Notes under the pieces: generated by a model
Told to the model about the DNA's origin: nothing
What the model saw: the letters and a program-made list of their open reading frames with translations, nothing else
Database searches by the model: none
NCBI GenBank assembly: GCA_018711785.1
Contig: DVHW01000176.1
Coordinates: forward strand, 1 to 7,791
Source: Candidatus Galloscillospira excrementavium
GTDB lineage: Bacteria; Bacillota; Clostridia; Oscillospirales; Oscillospiraceae
DNA: 7,791 bases
Direction: 5' to 3'
Translations under genes and position numbers: made by a program
Shown: in pieces, positions 1 to 6,022 of the stretch
Position numbering within the stretch: position 1 is the first letter of the stretch
Layout: the number at the start of each line of letters is the position of its first letter

Positions 1-172
1 GATCTATACTCGGTCTGCTATTGTCTTCACTGTACAATGGTTCCACCATTTCATATAGATGTTTGAAATCTACCGCCTTGTCTATTTTCCGTAGCAAATG
101 CTCCGCTGGTACCAGACTCTCGATTCCTACCAACTCAATCACATTACGGTCCATCTTCCCTCGTTCCAGCAT
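1..172 (-). CDS. IS1182-family-like transposase, N-terminal fragment cut by window edge
   Basis: The reverse strand reads open from an ATG at 172-170 to the window edge, giving 57 residues. They begin MLERGKMDRNVIEL, followed by LVPAEHLLRKIDKAVDF and then RPSID at the edge. This pattern (start, 'LVP-EHLLRKID', then 'Y--V--LYS-DN-RPSIDP') is the N-terminal hallmark of IS1182/IS5-like DDE transposases common in Clostridia. The catalytic DDE core lies outside the window. An AGGAGGT ribosome binding site sits about 10 bases upstream of the ATG. An in-frame GTG at 181 is too close to that site to be the better start. The coding sequence is AT-rich, with codons such as ATA and AGA, unlike the GC-rich genes beside it, which fits recent horizontal arrival. 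Whether the full element is intact cannot be told. Family assignment is from recognised motifs, not a search. Confidence 0.82.
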   Translation of the reverse strand, partial: MLERGKMDRNVIELVGIESLVPAEHLLRKIDKAVDFKHLYEMVEPLYSEDNSRPSID

Positions 173-247
173 CCCTCTCACCACCTCCTCTATTTTACCT
201 CGTATAAACGAAATAGCCCAGCATTTGCTGGCCTTTTTCGACAGACT
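1..247 (-). mobile_element. Insertion sequence (IS1182-like), transposase-start end; outer boundary approximate
   Basis: This stretch carries the start of the transposase gene plus about 75 bases of AT-rich leader. The leader holds a small inverted repeat, CCAGCA-TT-TGCTGG at 218-231, followed on the plus strand by CCTTTTT; it may act as a weak terminator against incoming transcription or as a subterminal structure. The outer end is placed at about 247 because the sequence just beyond is a perfect hairpin and then GC-rich chromosomal sequence. The other end of the element is outside the window, so terminal inverted repeats and target duplication cannot be checked and the boundary could be off by tens of bases. 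Confidence 0.6.
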
Positions 248-280
248 GAGGCATCCCCTATGGGGATGCCTCTTTGTCTT
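248..280 (+). terminator. Perfect 11-bp hairpin with T-rich tail, between IS end and tetR-family gene
   Basis: GAGGCATCCCC (248-258), a 3-base TAT loop and GGGGATGCCTC (262-272) form a perfect stem, followed on the plus strand by TTTGTCTT. Read on the plus strand it is a Rho-independent terminator. Read on the minus strand it lies about 45 bases past the repressor stop codon, where a terminator for that gene would be expected, but the minus-strand side continues into the IS-like sequence without a T-run. It may have been the bidirectional terminator of the repressor gene, with the insertion sequence landing against it. Confidence 0.65.
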
Positions 281-315
281 AAAGATAGAGCATGGAAGGA
301 ACTGCTGCTGGGGTT

Positions 316-978
316 CTACCTTCTTGGCGTGTCCGCGCGGACAGAGGACAGAAGGGCCTCCAGGTGGAACTCCAGCAGCTGCCAGCCGGAGAGGCCATAC
401 TTGATGGAGAGGCTGTCCGAGCACTTGGGCAGGTAGAGCAGGAGAATAAGGGCCCCATAGATGAGGGAGACCACCGTGGGGACCGGGTCCAGCTCCGGCT
501 TTACGCTCCCGTCGTGAAAGTTACGGGTCAGGAGCCGGACCACGTCGCCGGTGCCAAAGCCGTCCCCGTGGAGGTCGCGGTAGACCTTTTGCCCCGGCTG
601 GGTGGTGGCCTCCTGATAGGTCTGAAAAAAGACGTCCCAAAACCGGAAGGAATCCGGGTCCTTCCGATAGAGGTCGAGGAGCAGATGGAGATAAAAGGCC
701 AGCCTCTCATAGGTGGTTCCGGCCTGGCTCTCCAGCTGGGGAAGGAAGGTCCTGTAAAAAACGTCGATCTGCTGGTTGTAGATGGCCCAGAGCACCCGCT
801 CCTTATTTTCATAGTAGCGGTACAGGGTGGCGCGGGTCATGCCGGCGGCCGCCGCCAGATCAGACATGGTGACGTGCTCCACGCCGCGCTGGATGAACAG
901 CTCCTCGGCCCGGGCCAAAATGAGAGAGCGCTGGCTTTCGCTGTGCCGGACGTATTTGTGCGGTTCTTTCGGCGCCAT
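316..978 (-). CDS. TetR/AcrR-family transcriptional regulator
   Basis: The 220-residue protein has the usual length and layout of the family. Its N-terminal DNA-binding domain (about residues 14-62) contains ILARAEELFIQRG, then the helix-turn-helix with AAAAGMTRATLYRYYENKE and a following 'RVLW' segment, the classic TetR signature. Residues about 70-215 form the helical ligand-binding/dimer domain, which varies too much to name a ligand. The start at 978 is chosen because AGGGGGG lies about 6 bases upstream and because the family usually has 10-20 residues before helix 1. The open frame extends upstream to 1146, but that extension crosses the promoter region and has no comparable ribosome binding site. 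The gene diverges from the phosphoesterase/ABC operon across a 267-base control region, so it very probably represses that operon and perhaps itself. The inducer may be the imported compound or a breakdown product; that is inference. Confidence 0.9.
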   Translation of the reverse strand: MAPKEPHKYVRHSESQRSLILARAEELFIQRGVEHVTMSDLAAAAGMTRATLYRYYENKERVLWAIYNQQIDVFYRTFLPQLESQAGTTYERLAFYLHLLLDLYRKDPDSFRFWDVFFQTYQEATTQPGQKVYRDLHGDGFGTGDVVRLLTRNFHDGSVKPELDPVPTVVSLIYGALILLLYLPKCSDSLSIKYGLSGWQLLEFHLEALLSSVRADTPRR

Positions 979-1016
979 GCTGGTCCCCCCTGAACGGTAA
1001 ATTTTAACGCCATTCC

Positions 1017-1038
1017 GTCCTCGCCTCCGGACGAGGAC
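1017..1038 (-). repeat. Inverted repeat in tetR-family gene leader
   Basis: GTCCTCG (1017-1023) and CGAGGAC (1032-1038) form a perfect 7-bp stem with an 8-base loop. It lies between the proposed extended -10 of the repressor gene and its start codon, so it would be in the 5' leader of the mRNA. No T-run follows on the minus strand, so it is not a standard terminator. Function is unknown. Confidence 0.5.
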
Positions 1039-1056
1039 ATCTGGCTGAGCAGGGAC

Positions 1057-1065
1057 AGTATACCA
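1057..1065 (-). promoter_or_regulatory. Extended -10 promoter for the repressor gene
   Basis: On the minus strand TGGTATACT fits the extended -10 consensus (TGn plus a TATAAT-like hexamer). No good -35 is present at 16-18 bases: TTGAAA is 21 bases away, and extended -10 promoters tolerate this. Transcription would start near 1050 and give a leader of about 70 bases. Confidence 0.5.
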
Positions 1066-1084
1066 TGGATCTTGCTCCACGTGT

Positions 1085-1113
1085 TTCAAATCTACGTAAA
1101 ATCTCAATTTGAA
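1085..1113. promoter_or_regulatory. Candidate operator: inverted repeat between divergent promoters
   Basis: TTCAAAT (1085-1091) and ATTTGAA (1107-1113) are perfect 7-bp inverted repeats separated by 15 bases. The symmetry extends outward imperfectly (GTG-TTTCAAAT against ATTTGAA-CAC, one base offset). A TACGTA palindrome (1093-1098) lies between the arms. The left arm falls on the expected -35 zone of the repressor promoter and the right arm falls between the expected -35 zone and the -10 of the operon promoter, so a bound dimer pair could shut both. The divergent TetR-family protein is the obvious candidate ligand; this is inferred from position and symmetry only. Confidence 0.45.
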
Positions 1114-1120
1114 CACCATG

Positions 1121-1126
1121 TATAAT
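1121..1126 (+). promoter_or_regulatory. -10 box (TATAAT) of the phosphoesterase/ABC operon
   Basis: A perfect TATAAT lies 120 bases before the first gene of the operon. The expected -35 zone (about 1097-1103) has no TTGACA-like match; a TTGAAC at 1109-1114 is only 6 bases from the -10. The promoter may therefore be weak or depend on a protein. Transcription would start near 1133, leaving a leader of about 113 bases. Confidence 0.5.
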
Positions 1127-1194
1127 TTTTGCGATTTATTTACCAAACCATGATAGAAGCCGGCATGAATGCGCTGTTATGCTATCTGTGCGGA

Positions 1195-1207
1195 GGGCGC
1201 AGCGCCC
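1195..1207 (+). repeat. GC-rich hairpin in operon leader
   Basis: GGGCG-CAG-CGCCC can form a compact 5-bp stem (formally GGGCGC-A-GCGCCC). It sits about 24 bases before the AGGAGGA ribosome binding site of the first gene and has no T-run, so it is not an intrinsic terminator. It could be an mRNA structural element or chance in a GC-rich context. Confidence 0.3.
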
Positions 1208-1245
1208 CCGCGGCGCAGAAGCAGAAAATGAGGAGGAACACGCGC

Positions 1246-2070
1246 ATGGAACCCATTCGGTTTGCACAGCTGTGCGACACCCATGTAGGAATGAACAACG
1301 GCGAGGCGGTCATGATGGGCCCGGTGTTTGACAAGCTGCCCGACACCACGGCATCTCTGTCTGCGGCGCTGGACACCCTGGCCAAGCAGAACCTGGACTT
1401 CGTGCTGTTCTGCGGAGACCTGGTCCATGAGGGCAGCGCGGAGGACTACCGCCTGTTCCAGAAGATCGTAAAAGAGCACCTGAAGGATACCCCTGCCATC
1501 CTGTGTCTGGGCAACCACGACCGCAAAGGGCCCTTTTGGGAGGGCTGCCACGGCGAGAGCAGCGAGCGGCCCTACTATGCCCAGCAGACCATCCGCGGCC
1601 TGCGCATCCTCTCTCTGGACTCGGCCTGCGGCGGCGAGGTGTTCGGCTCCTTTGCTCCGGAGGAGTATGAGTGGCTGGAGGAGGTCCTGCGGGAGCCGGC
1701 TCCGCAGGGCACGATCCTGGTGTTCCACCACCCGGTCGTTTGGGACGTAAAGGAGCTGGCCATGGAGGTGGACGAGCGGTTCCGTACGCTGCTGAAACAG
1801 AGCGATGTGCGGGCCGTCTTCTGCGGCCATACCCATGAGAACGACGTGCGCTTCCTGGAGGGCGTGCCCCAGGTCACCGGGGACTCCACCGCCTTCGGAT
1901 GCAGCTACACCGGCAGCACCATGGGCTTTACAGACAAGGCCAGCTACAACCTTTGCACCCTGGGAGAGAACGGATTGACGGTACGCAACAAGCTGCTGAA
2001 CCCCGTGGAGCGGACGGCGTTTGAGATCAATATTCTGGAGCTCATGCGCGCGGTCAAGCGGGGAGAATGA
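1246..2070 (+). CDS. Calcineurin-like metallophosphoesterase (GpdQ/CpdA-type phosphodiesterase)
   Basis: This 274-residue protein has the full set of metal-binding motifs of class III cyclic-nucleotide/glycerophosphodiester phosphodiesterases, in order: D-T-H at residues 11-13, GD at 57-58, GNHD at 89-92, HH at 161-162 and GHTH at 194-197. These bind the two-metal centre that hydrolyses phosphomono- or diesters. The length matches CpdA and GpdQ. No signal peptide or membrane segment is visible, so it should act in the cytoplasm. The start at 1246 is chosen because AGGAGGA ends 8 bases upstream; the frame is open back to 1129, but that would run through the leader. It is the first gene of the operon, 20 bases ahead of the binding protein. 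With a UgpB-like importer downstream, glycerophosphodiester cleavage is a reasonable guess, while cAMP or another phosphoester remains possible. Confidence 0.88.
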   Translation: MEPIRFAQLCDTHVGMNNGEAVMMGPVFDKLPDTTASLSAALDTLAKQNLDFVLFCGDLVHEGSAEDYRLFQKIVKEHLKDTPAILCLGNHDRKGPFWEGCHGESSERPYYAQQTIRGLRILSLDSACGGEVFGSFAPEEYEWLEEVLREPAPQGTILVFHHPVVWDVKELAMEVDERFRTLLKQSDVRAVFCGHTHENDVRFLEGVPQVTGDSTAFGCSYTGSTMGFTDKASYNLCTLGENGLTVRNKLLNPVERTAFEINILELMRAVKRGE

Positions 2071-2090
2071 GGAATCGGGAGGAGAACACC

Positions 2091-3449
2091 ATGAAAAAGC
2101 GAATGGCAGCCCTTCTGGGCGCGTTGACTCTGGGCCTCGGCCTGCTGGCCGGATGTACGAACACGGCTGGCGCCGGCGCCAGCGCCGGGGGCAGCGGCCT
2201 GCCCAATGCGGCCAACGGCACCCTGGACCCGAACGACCCCATCACCATCACTTTTTACTCCTACAACCTGTCCAACCCCAGCCAGGCGGAGACCATGCAG
2301 GCCATCATCGACGGCTTCAATGAAACGGTGGGCAAGGAGAAGGGCATCATCGTGGAGGGCGTGGCTGACGAGGTGACCGGAAACCTGACCAAGACCAAGG
2401 CCGACATCCAGGCGGGCAACCAGGTGAACATTATCCAGCACACCTTCCCAACCCTGGATTCCAGCCGCCTGAATCTGGGCATCCAGGCCTATGAGGACAT
2501 CTTTCCCGCCGACGAGATGGAGGAGCACTTTGCCGGCATTGACGGCGGCGCCCGCCAGCTGGGTGTGATCGACGGCAAGACCTATGGCATCGCGTTCACC
2601 TTCAGCACCCCGGTGATGTACATCAACGCGGACCTGTTCCGCGAGGCGGGCCTGGACCCGGAGACCGACGCACCCAAGACCTGGGACGAGATGCTGACCG
2701 TGTGCCGCACCATCAAGGAGGCCACGGGCAAATACGGCCTGTGCCTGCCCGCCACTGCCACCAACAGCTGGATCACCGAGAGCCTGATCTTCAGCAACAG
2801 CGGAACCATGCTCTCTGAGGACCGGACCGAGGCCACCTTTGCCTCGGAGGAGACCGTGGAGGCCTTCACGGCCTGGAAGCAGCTCTATGCTGAGGGCCTC
2901 TGCGCCCCCGGCACCGAGACCGAGGCTGCCCAGCAGTTCTTCACCGAGAACGCCGCCATGTACCTCTCCAGCACGGCGGTCCAGTCCTCCATCCAGCAGG
3001 CGGCGGATGCGGCCGGCTGGGAGCTGACCGGCGCGGCGGAGCCCGCCTTCGGCGACAAGGAGACCGCTCCCACCAACTCCGGCTCCTGCCTGGCGGTGCG
3101 CGCCTCCAGCGACGACGAGGCGGCGGCCTGCTGGGAGTTCATCCAGTACGCCACCAGCGCCGAGAGCTATACCATGATCACCACCGGCATCGGCTACCTG
3201 CCCCTGCGGTCGGACATCGTGGACGACCCGGCCTACCTGAAGGACTATGCGGACGCCAATCCGCTGCTGCGGGTGAACATGACCCAGCTGGAAAAGATCC
3301 ACCCCTCCACCATCTGGCCGGGCAACGAGGCCAATGAGATCAACACCATCTTCTGCGACGCCGTGACCAAGGCCATCACCACGGACGCCGATATCCTGGA
3401 GACCCTCCAGGAGGCCCAGGACCAGATCAATGCCCTGATCGGGCAGTAA
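2091..3449 (+). CDS. ABC transporter solute-binding lipoprotein, family 1 (UgpB-like)
   Basis: The 452-residue precursor starts with MKKR, a hydrophobic stretch and the lipobox LLAGC with Cys22. It should be exported, lipidated and anchored outside the membrane. A Gly/Ala/Ser-rich linker (about residues 23-45) precedes the periplasmic-binding fold. Family features are ITITFYSYN at 51-59, FSTPVMYINADLFREAGLDP at 171-190, KTWDEM at 196-201 and a C-terminal TGIGYLPLRSDIV at 365-377. The 'STPV-Y-N-D-F--AGLDP---KTW' and 'GYLP' blocks are shared with UgpB, which binds sn-glycerol-3-phosphate and its diesters, although related sugar binders share much of this. GGGAGGAG lies 6 bases before the chosen ATG; an ATG at 2067, overlapping the upstream stop, would add eight residues before the signal peptide and has no ribosome site. 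The substrate is not certain. Confidence 0.93.
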   Translation: MKKRMAALLGALTLGLGLLAGCTNTAGAGASAGGSGLPNAANGTLDPNDPITITFYSYNLSNPSQAETMQAIIDGFNETVGKEKGIIVEGVADEVTGNLTKTKADIQAGNQVNIIQHTFPTLDSSRLNLGIQAYEDIFPADEMEEHFAGIDGGARQLGVIDGKTYGIAFTFSTPVMYINADLFREAGLDPETDAPKTWDEMLTVCRTIKEATGKYGLCLPATATNSWITESLIFSNSGTMLSEDRTEATFASEETVEAFTAWKQLYAEGLCAPGTETEAAQQFFTENAAMYLSSTAVQSSIQQAADAAGWELTGAAEPAFGDKETAPTNSGSCLAVRASSDDEAAACWEFIQYATSAESYTMITTGIGYLPLRSDIVDDPAYLKDYADANPLLRVNMTQLEKIHPSTIWPGNEANEINTIFCDAVTKAITTDADILETLQEAQDQINALIGQ

Positions 3450-3463
3450 GGCGGAGGGCACGC

Positions 3464-4435
3464 ATGAAAGCCATTACATTGCAGCCACCCAAGACCGCCG
3501 TTTCCCCCTCCCTGCCGCGGGCCTCTGCCCAGCCGCGGCAGGGGATGCGGCTGGGGCGGAAGCTCAAGCCCTATCTCTTCCTCCTGCCCGCTCTGGCGCT
3601 GATCCTGTTCTGGGTCTATAAGCCCCTGGTGCAGACCCTCAGCCTGGCCCTCTGCCGCTGGACGATGGTGCCGGGCACAGAGCCCCAGTTCGTGGGCCTG
3701 TCCAACTTCGCCCGGCTGTTGACCAACAAGGATTTTCTGCCCGCAGTGCTCAACACGCTCTTTTATACGGTCGGGATGCTGCCCTTTGCGGTCATCATCC
3801 CGCTGCTGCTGGCAGTGGCCACGCAGAATGTGAATGAGAAGGCCCGCCGGGTCTACCGGGCACTGTACTTCATCCCCATGATCATGGCGCCCGTGGCCAC
3901 CAGCACCATCTTCCAGTGGCTGTGCGCCCCCGGCACGGGGCTGCTGAACCGGCTGCTGTCCGCTTTGGGCGTTGTGGAAGCGGGGGCCTCCTTTTTCACC
4001 GACCCCCAGCTGTGCCGGGTGATCATTCTCCTGATCTCCGGGTGGAAGATGCTGGGCTTCTCCACCATCCTGTTCTCCGCCGCCCTGACGGGGGTGAACA
4101 CGCAGTACTATGAGGCGGCCCGCCTGGACGGGGCGGGGGCCTTCCGCCAGTTCTGGGATGTGACGCTGCCCATGATCTCCCCCACCATCATGCTGCTGGT
4201 GATGATGAGCGTCCTGTTTTCCAGCCAGTGGACCTTCGCCTACATCGACGTCCTCTCCCAGGGCGGCCCCTACGGCATGTCCACCAACATCTACTATCTG
4301 ATGTACAAATTCGCATTCAACGATATGAATGTGGGCCTGTGCGCAGCGGCGGCCACCATGTTCATGGTCTTCTTCGGCATCCTGGCCCTCCTGCTCCAGC
4401 GGGCGAACCGGAAGCTGGCCTTTTACGACAACTGA
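3464..4435 (+). CDS. ABC transporter permease, MalF/UgpA type
   Basis: This 323-residue integral membrane protein carries about six predicted helices, the first beginning near residue 37 (YLFLLPALALILFWVY), after a Pro-rich cytoplasmic tail of about 35 residues. The EAA loop that docks on the ATPase is at residues 216-240: YYEAARLDGAGAF followed by FWDVTLPMISPT. Helix 1 with 'KPYLFLLPA', and 'Y-IPM' around 135-139, are typical of the first permease of CUT1 importers. The start at 3464 has GGAGGG 5 bases upstream; a later in-frame ATG at 3545 would remove the tail and is less well supported. It follows the binding protein by 14 bases and pairs with the next gene as a heterodimeric channel. Confidence 0.93.
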   Translation: MKAITLQPPKTAVSPSLPRASAQPRQGMRLGRKLKPYLFLLPALALILFWVYKPLVQTLSLALCRWTMVPGTEPQFVGLSNFARLLTNKDFLPAVLNTLFYTVGMLPFAVIIPLLLAVATQNVNEKARRVYRALYFIPMIMAPVATSTIFQWLCAPGTGLLNRLLSALGVVEAGASFFTDPQLCRVIILLISGWKMLGFSTILFSAALTGVNTQYYEAARLDGAGAFRQFWDVTLPMISPTIMLLVMMSVLFSSQWTFAYIDVLSQGGPYGMSTNIYYLMYKFAFNDMNVGLCAAAATMFMVFFGILALLLQRANRKLAFYDN

Positions 4436-4448
4436 GGGGGGAACCGGC

Positions 4449-5273
4449 ATGATACAGAGCAAAAAGCATGTGTGGAGCAGCGTGGTCAAGCACGGGCTGC
4501 TGATCCTGCTGGCCTTTGTCGCGGTGTTTCCGCTCTACTGGCTGGTGATCTCCTCCTTTAAGGACGCGGGCGAGATCTACAGCGCCAGCCTGATCCCCAT
4601 GCGGCCTACGCTGGAGAACTATGTCTATGCCCTGCAGGAGATCCCCCTGTTTCGGATGCTGGGCAACTCCGTAGTGGTCAGCCTCTCGGTGATGGCCTGC
4701 CAGCTGGTCACCTCGGTGCTGACCGCCTACGCCCTCATCCGGTGGGACTTCCCGGGGAAAAAGGTGGTCTACGGCCTGTTGACCCTCACCTGGCTGGTGC
4801 CCTTCCAGGCCATTATGGTGCCGAACTATGTCCAGGTGAATGCCTGGGGCCTGAAGGGAAATCCGCTGGCCATCATCCTGCCCTATCTCGCCTCGGCCTT
4901 TGCCTGCATTTCGATGTACCAGTCCTTCAACTCCTTCCCCCGGGCGCTGCTGGACGCCGCCCGTCTGGAGGGGCGCAGCGAGCTGCGGACCCTGTTCTGC
5001 ATCGTGCTGCCCAACATGAAATCCACCATCGCCTCCCTGGGCATCCTGCTGTTCATCAACTCCTGGAACGAGTATATGTGGCCCATGCTGGTGGTCAATG
5101 GACAGGAGAGCGCCCCGATCCAGATCGGACTGAAGTCCTTCCTGGGTTCTGACACCAACTCCTGGGGCTCGCTGATGGCGGCTACCACCATCTCCTGCAT
5201 CCCGATCCTGGTGCTCTACCTGTTCATGCAGAAACGGATCGTCAATTCCTTTATGAAATGGGGTATCAAATAA
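4449..5273 (+). CDS. ABC transporter permease, MalG/UgpE type
   Basis: The 274-residue protein is the usual size of the second CUT1 permease. It begins with a hydrophobic helix at about 15-36 (GLLILLAFVAVFPLYWLVIS) leading to 'SFKDAGEIY', a signature of MalG-like subunits. The EAA loop is at 166-190: ALLDAARLEGRSELRTLF then IVLPNMKS, followed by FINSWNEYMWPM. The chosen ATG at 4449 has AGGGGGGA about 7 bases upstream; the frame is open back to 4329, but that part overlaps the preceding permease and reads as an out-of-frame shadow. There are 13 bases between the two permease genes. It should form the membrane channel with the preceding gene product. Confidence 0.93.
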   Translation: MIQSKKHVWSSVVKHGLLILLAFVAVFPLYWLVISSFKDAGEIYSASLIPMRPTLENYVYALQEIPLFRMLGNSVVVSLSVMACQLVTSVLTAYALIRWDFPGKKVVYGLLTLTWLVPFQAIMVPNYVQVNAWGLKGNPLAIILPYLASAFACISMYQSFNSFPRALLDAARLEGRSELRTLFCIVLPNMKSTIASLGILLFINSWNEYMWPMLVVNGQESAPIQIGLKSFLGSDTNSWGSLMAATTISCIPILVLYLFMQKRIVNSFMKWGIK

Positions 5274-6022
5274 TGCGGACAGTCACGGTTTCCACACCGC
5301 TGCCCCTGTCCGGGGCGCGGAATGTGCGCGATCTGGGGGGCTACTCCCTGAAAGACGGCGGCACCACGGCGCAGGGCGTATTTCTCCGGGCGGACGGGCT
5401 GCACAGCCTGACCGGAGCGGACTGGAATGCGCTGGATGAGTACGGCGTGGGCCGGGTGGTGGACCTGCGGGGCGTGGAGGAGGCACAGCGCCAGCCGGAT
5501 GCCATCCCGGGCTCGTGCGGCATCGAGTACTTTCATGTGCCGCTGCTGGACCAGATGAACTCCAGCGGCTTCCAGGGGCCGCTGCCCGCCTCCATGGGGG
5601 AGCTCTACTGCGCTTTGCTGGACGACTCGGCGGCCGACCTGGGCCGGGTGATGGAGCTCCTGGCCCGGCAGAGCGAGGATGCCGCCCTGTTCCACTGCTC
5701 GGCGGGCAAGGACCGCACCGGCGTGGTGGCCATGCTGCTGCTGGAGCTGGCCGGGGTGCCTGACGAGGAGATCCTGGCGGATTACAGTGTCTCCGAGACC
5801 TACATGCAGGAGCTCTTCGCCTGGCAGAAACGGGCGGCCGCGGAGGCCGGCATCCAGATCCCCGACTATATGCTCCAGTCCCGGCCGGAGGAGATGCGCC
5901 GCACGCTGGAGCACCTGCACCAGACCTATGGGAGCGCAGAGGCCTACCTGCTGGGTCCCGCCGGGCGCACCCAGGCCGAAGTGGAGACCCTGCGGGAGCG
6001 GCTGAGGGGGCGGACACAATGA
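5273..6022 (+). CDS. Cysteine-dependent tyrosine/lipid-type phosphatase (Y_phosphatase3 family)
   Basis: This 249-residue protein has the active-site loop HCSAGKDRTG with nucleophile Cys142 and phosphate-binding Arg148 (C-x5-R). The N-terminal NVRDLGGY block (residues 17-24) and VVDLRG at 63-68 are diagnostic of the family that includes Listeria LipA and mycobacterial MptpB. Those enzymes act on phosphotyrosine and also phosphoinositides. No signal peptide is seen, so it is probably cytoplasmic. The ATG at 5273 shares a base with the permease stop (TAATG) and its stop overlaps the ATPase start (ATGA), so it is translationally coupled on both sides inside the transporter operon. An ATG at 5258 would overlap the permease by 16 bases and lacks a ribosome site. 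A role in removing phosphate from the imported compound, or in controlling the transporter, is inferred from position only. Confidence 0.9.
   Translation: MRTVTVSTPLPLSGARNVRDLGGYSLKDGGTTAQGVFLRADGLHSLTGADWNALDEYGVGRVVDLRGVEEAQRQPDAIPGSCGIEYFHVPLLDQMNSSGFQGPLPASMGELYCALLDDSAADLGRVMELLARQSEDAALFHCSAGKDRTGVVAMLLLELAGVPDEEILADYSVSETYMQELFAWQKRAAAEAGIQIPDYMLQSRPEEMRRTLEHLHQTYGSAEAYLLGPAGRTQAEVETLRERLRGRTQ

Noticed and set aside
21..993. Three plus-strand open frames (21-404, 98-436, 292-993)
   Set aside because: They lie antisense to the transposase fragment and the TetR gene, show no domain pattern and lack good ribosome sites. The reverse-strand readings have clear family signatures.
61..1097. 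Similar strings TTTGAAATCTAC (62-73) and TTTCAAATCTAC (1084-1095)
   Set aside because: They differ by one base, but the first is inside the transposase coding sequence and the second in the control region; the match is short and has no flanking similarity, so it is treated as chance.
1944..3461. 505-codon minus-strand open frame opposite the binding-protein gene
   Set aside because: It is rich in Gly, Val, Leu, Gln and His with no recognisable domain, as expected from the complement of GC-rich codons. The plus strand encodes a clear lipoprotein.
3245..4489. 414-codon minus-strand open frame opposite the first permease
   Set aside because: Low-complexity composition (Gly, Gln, His, Pro) and no motif; it is the antisense shadow of a typical permease gene.
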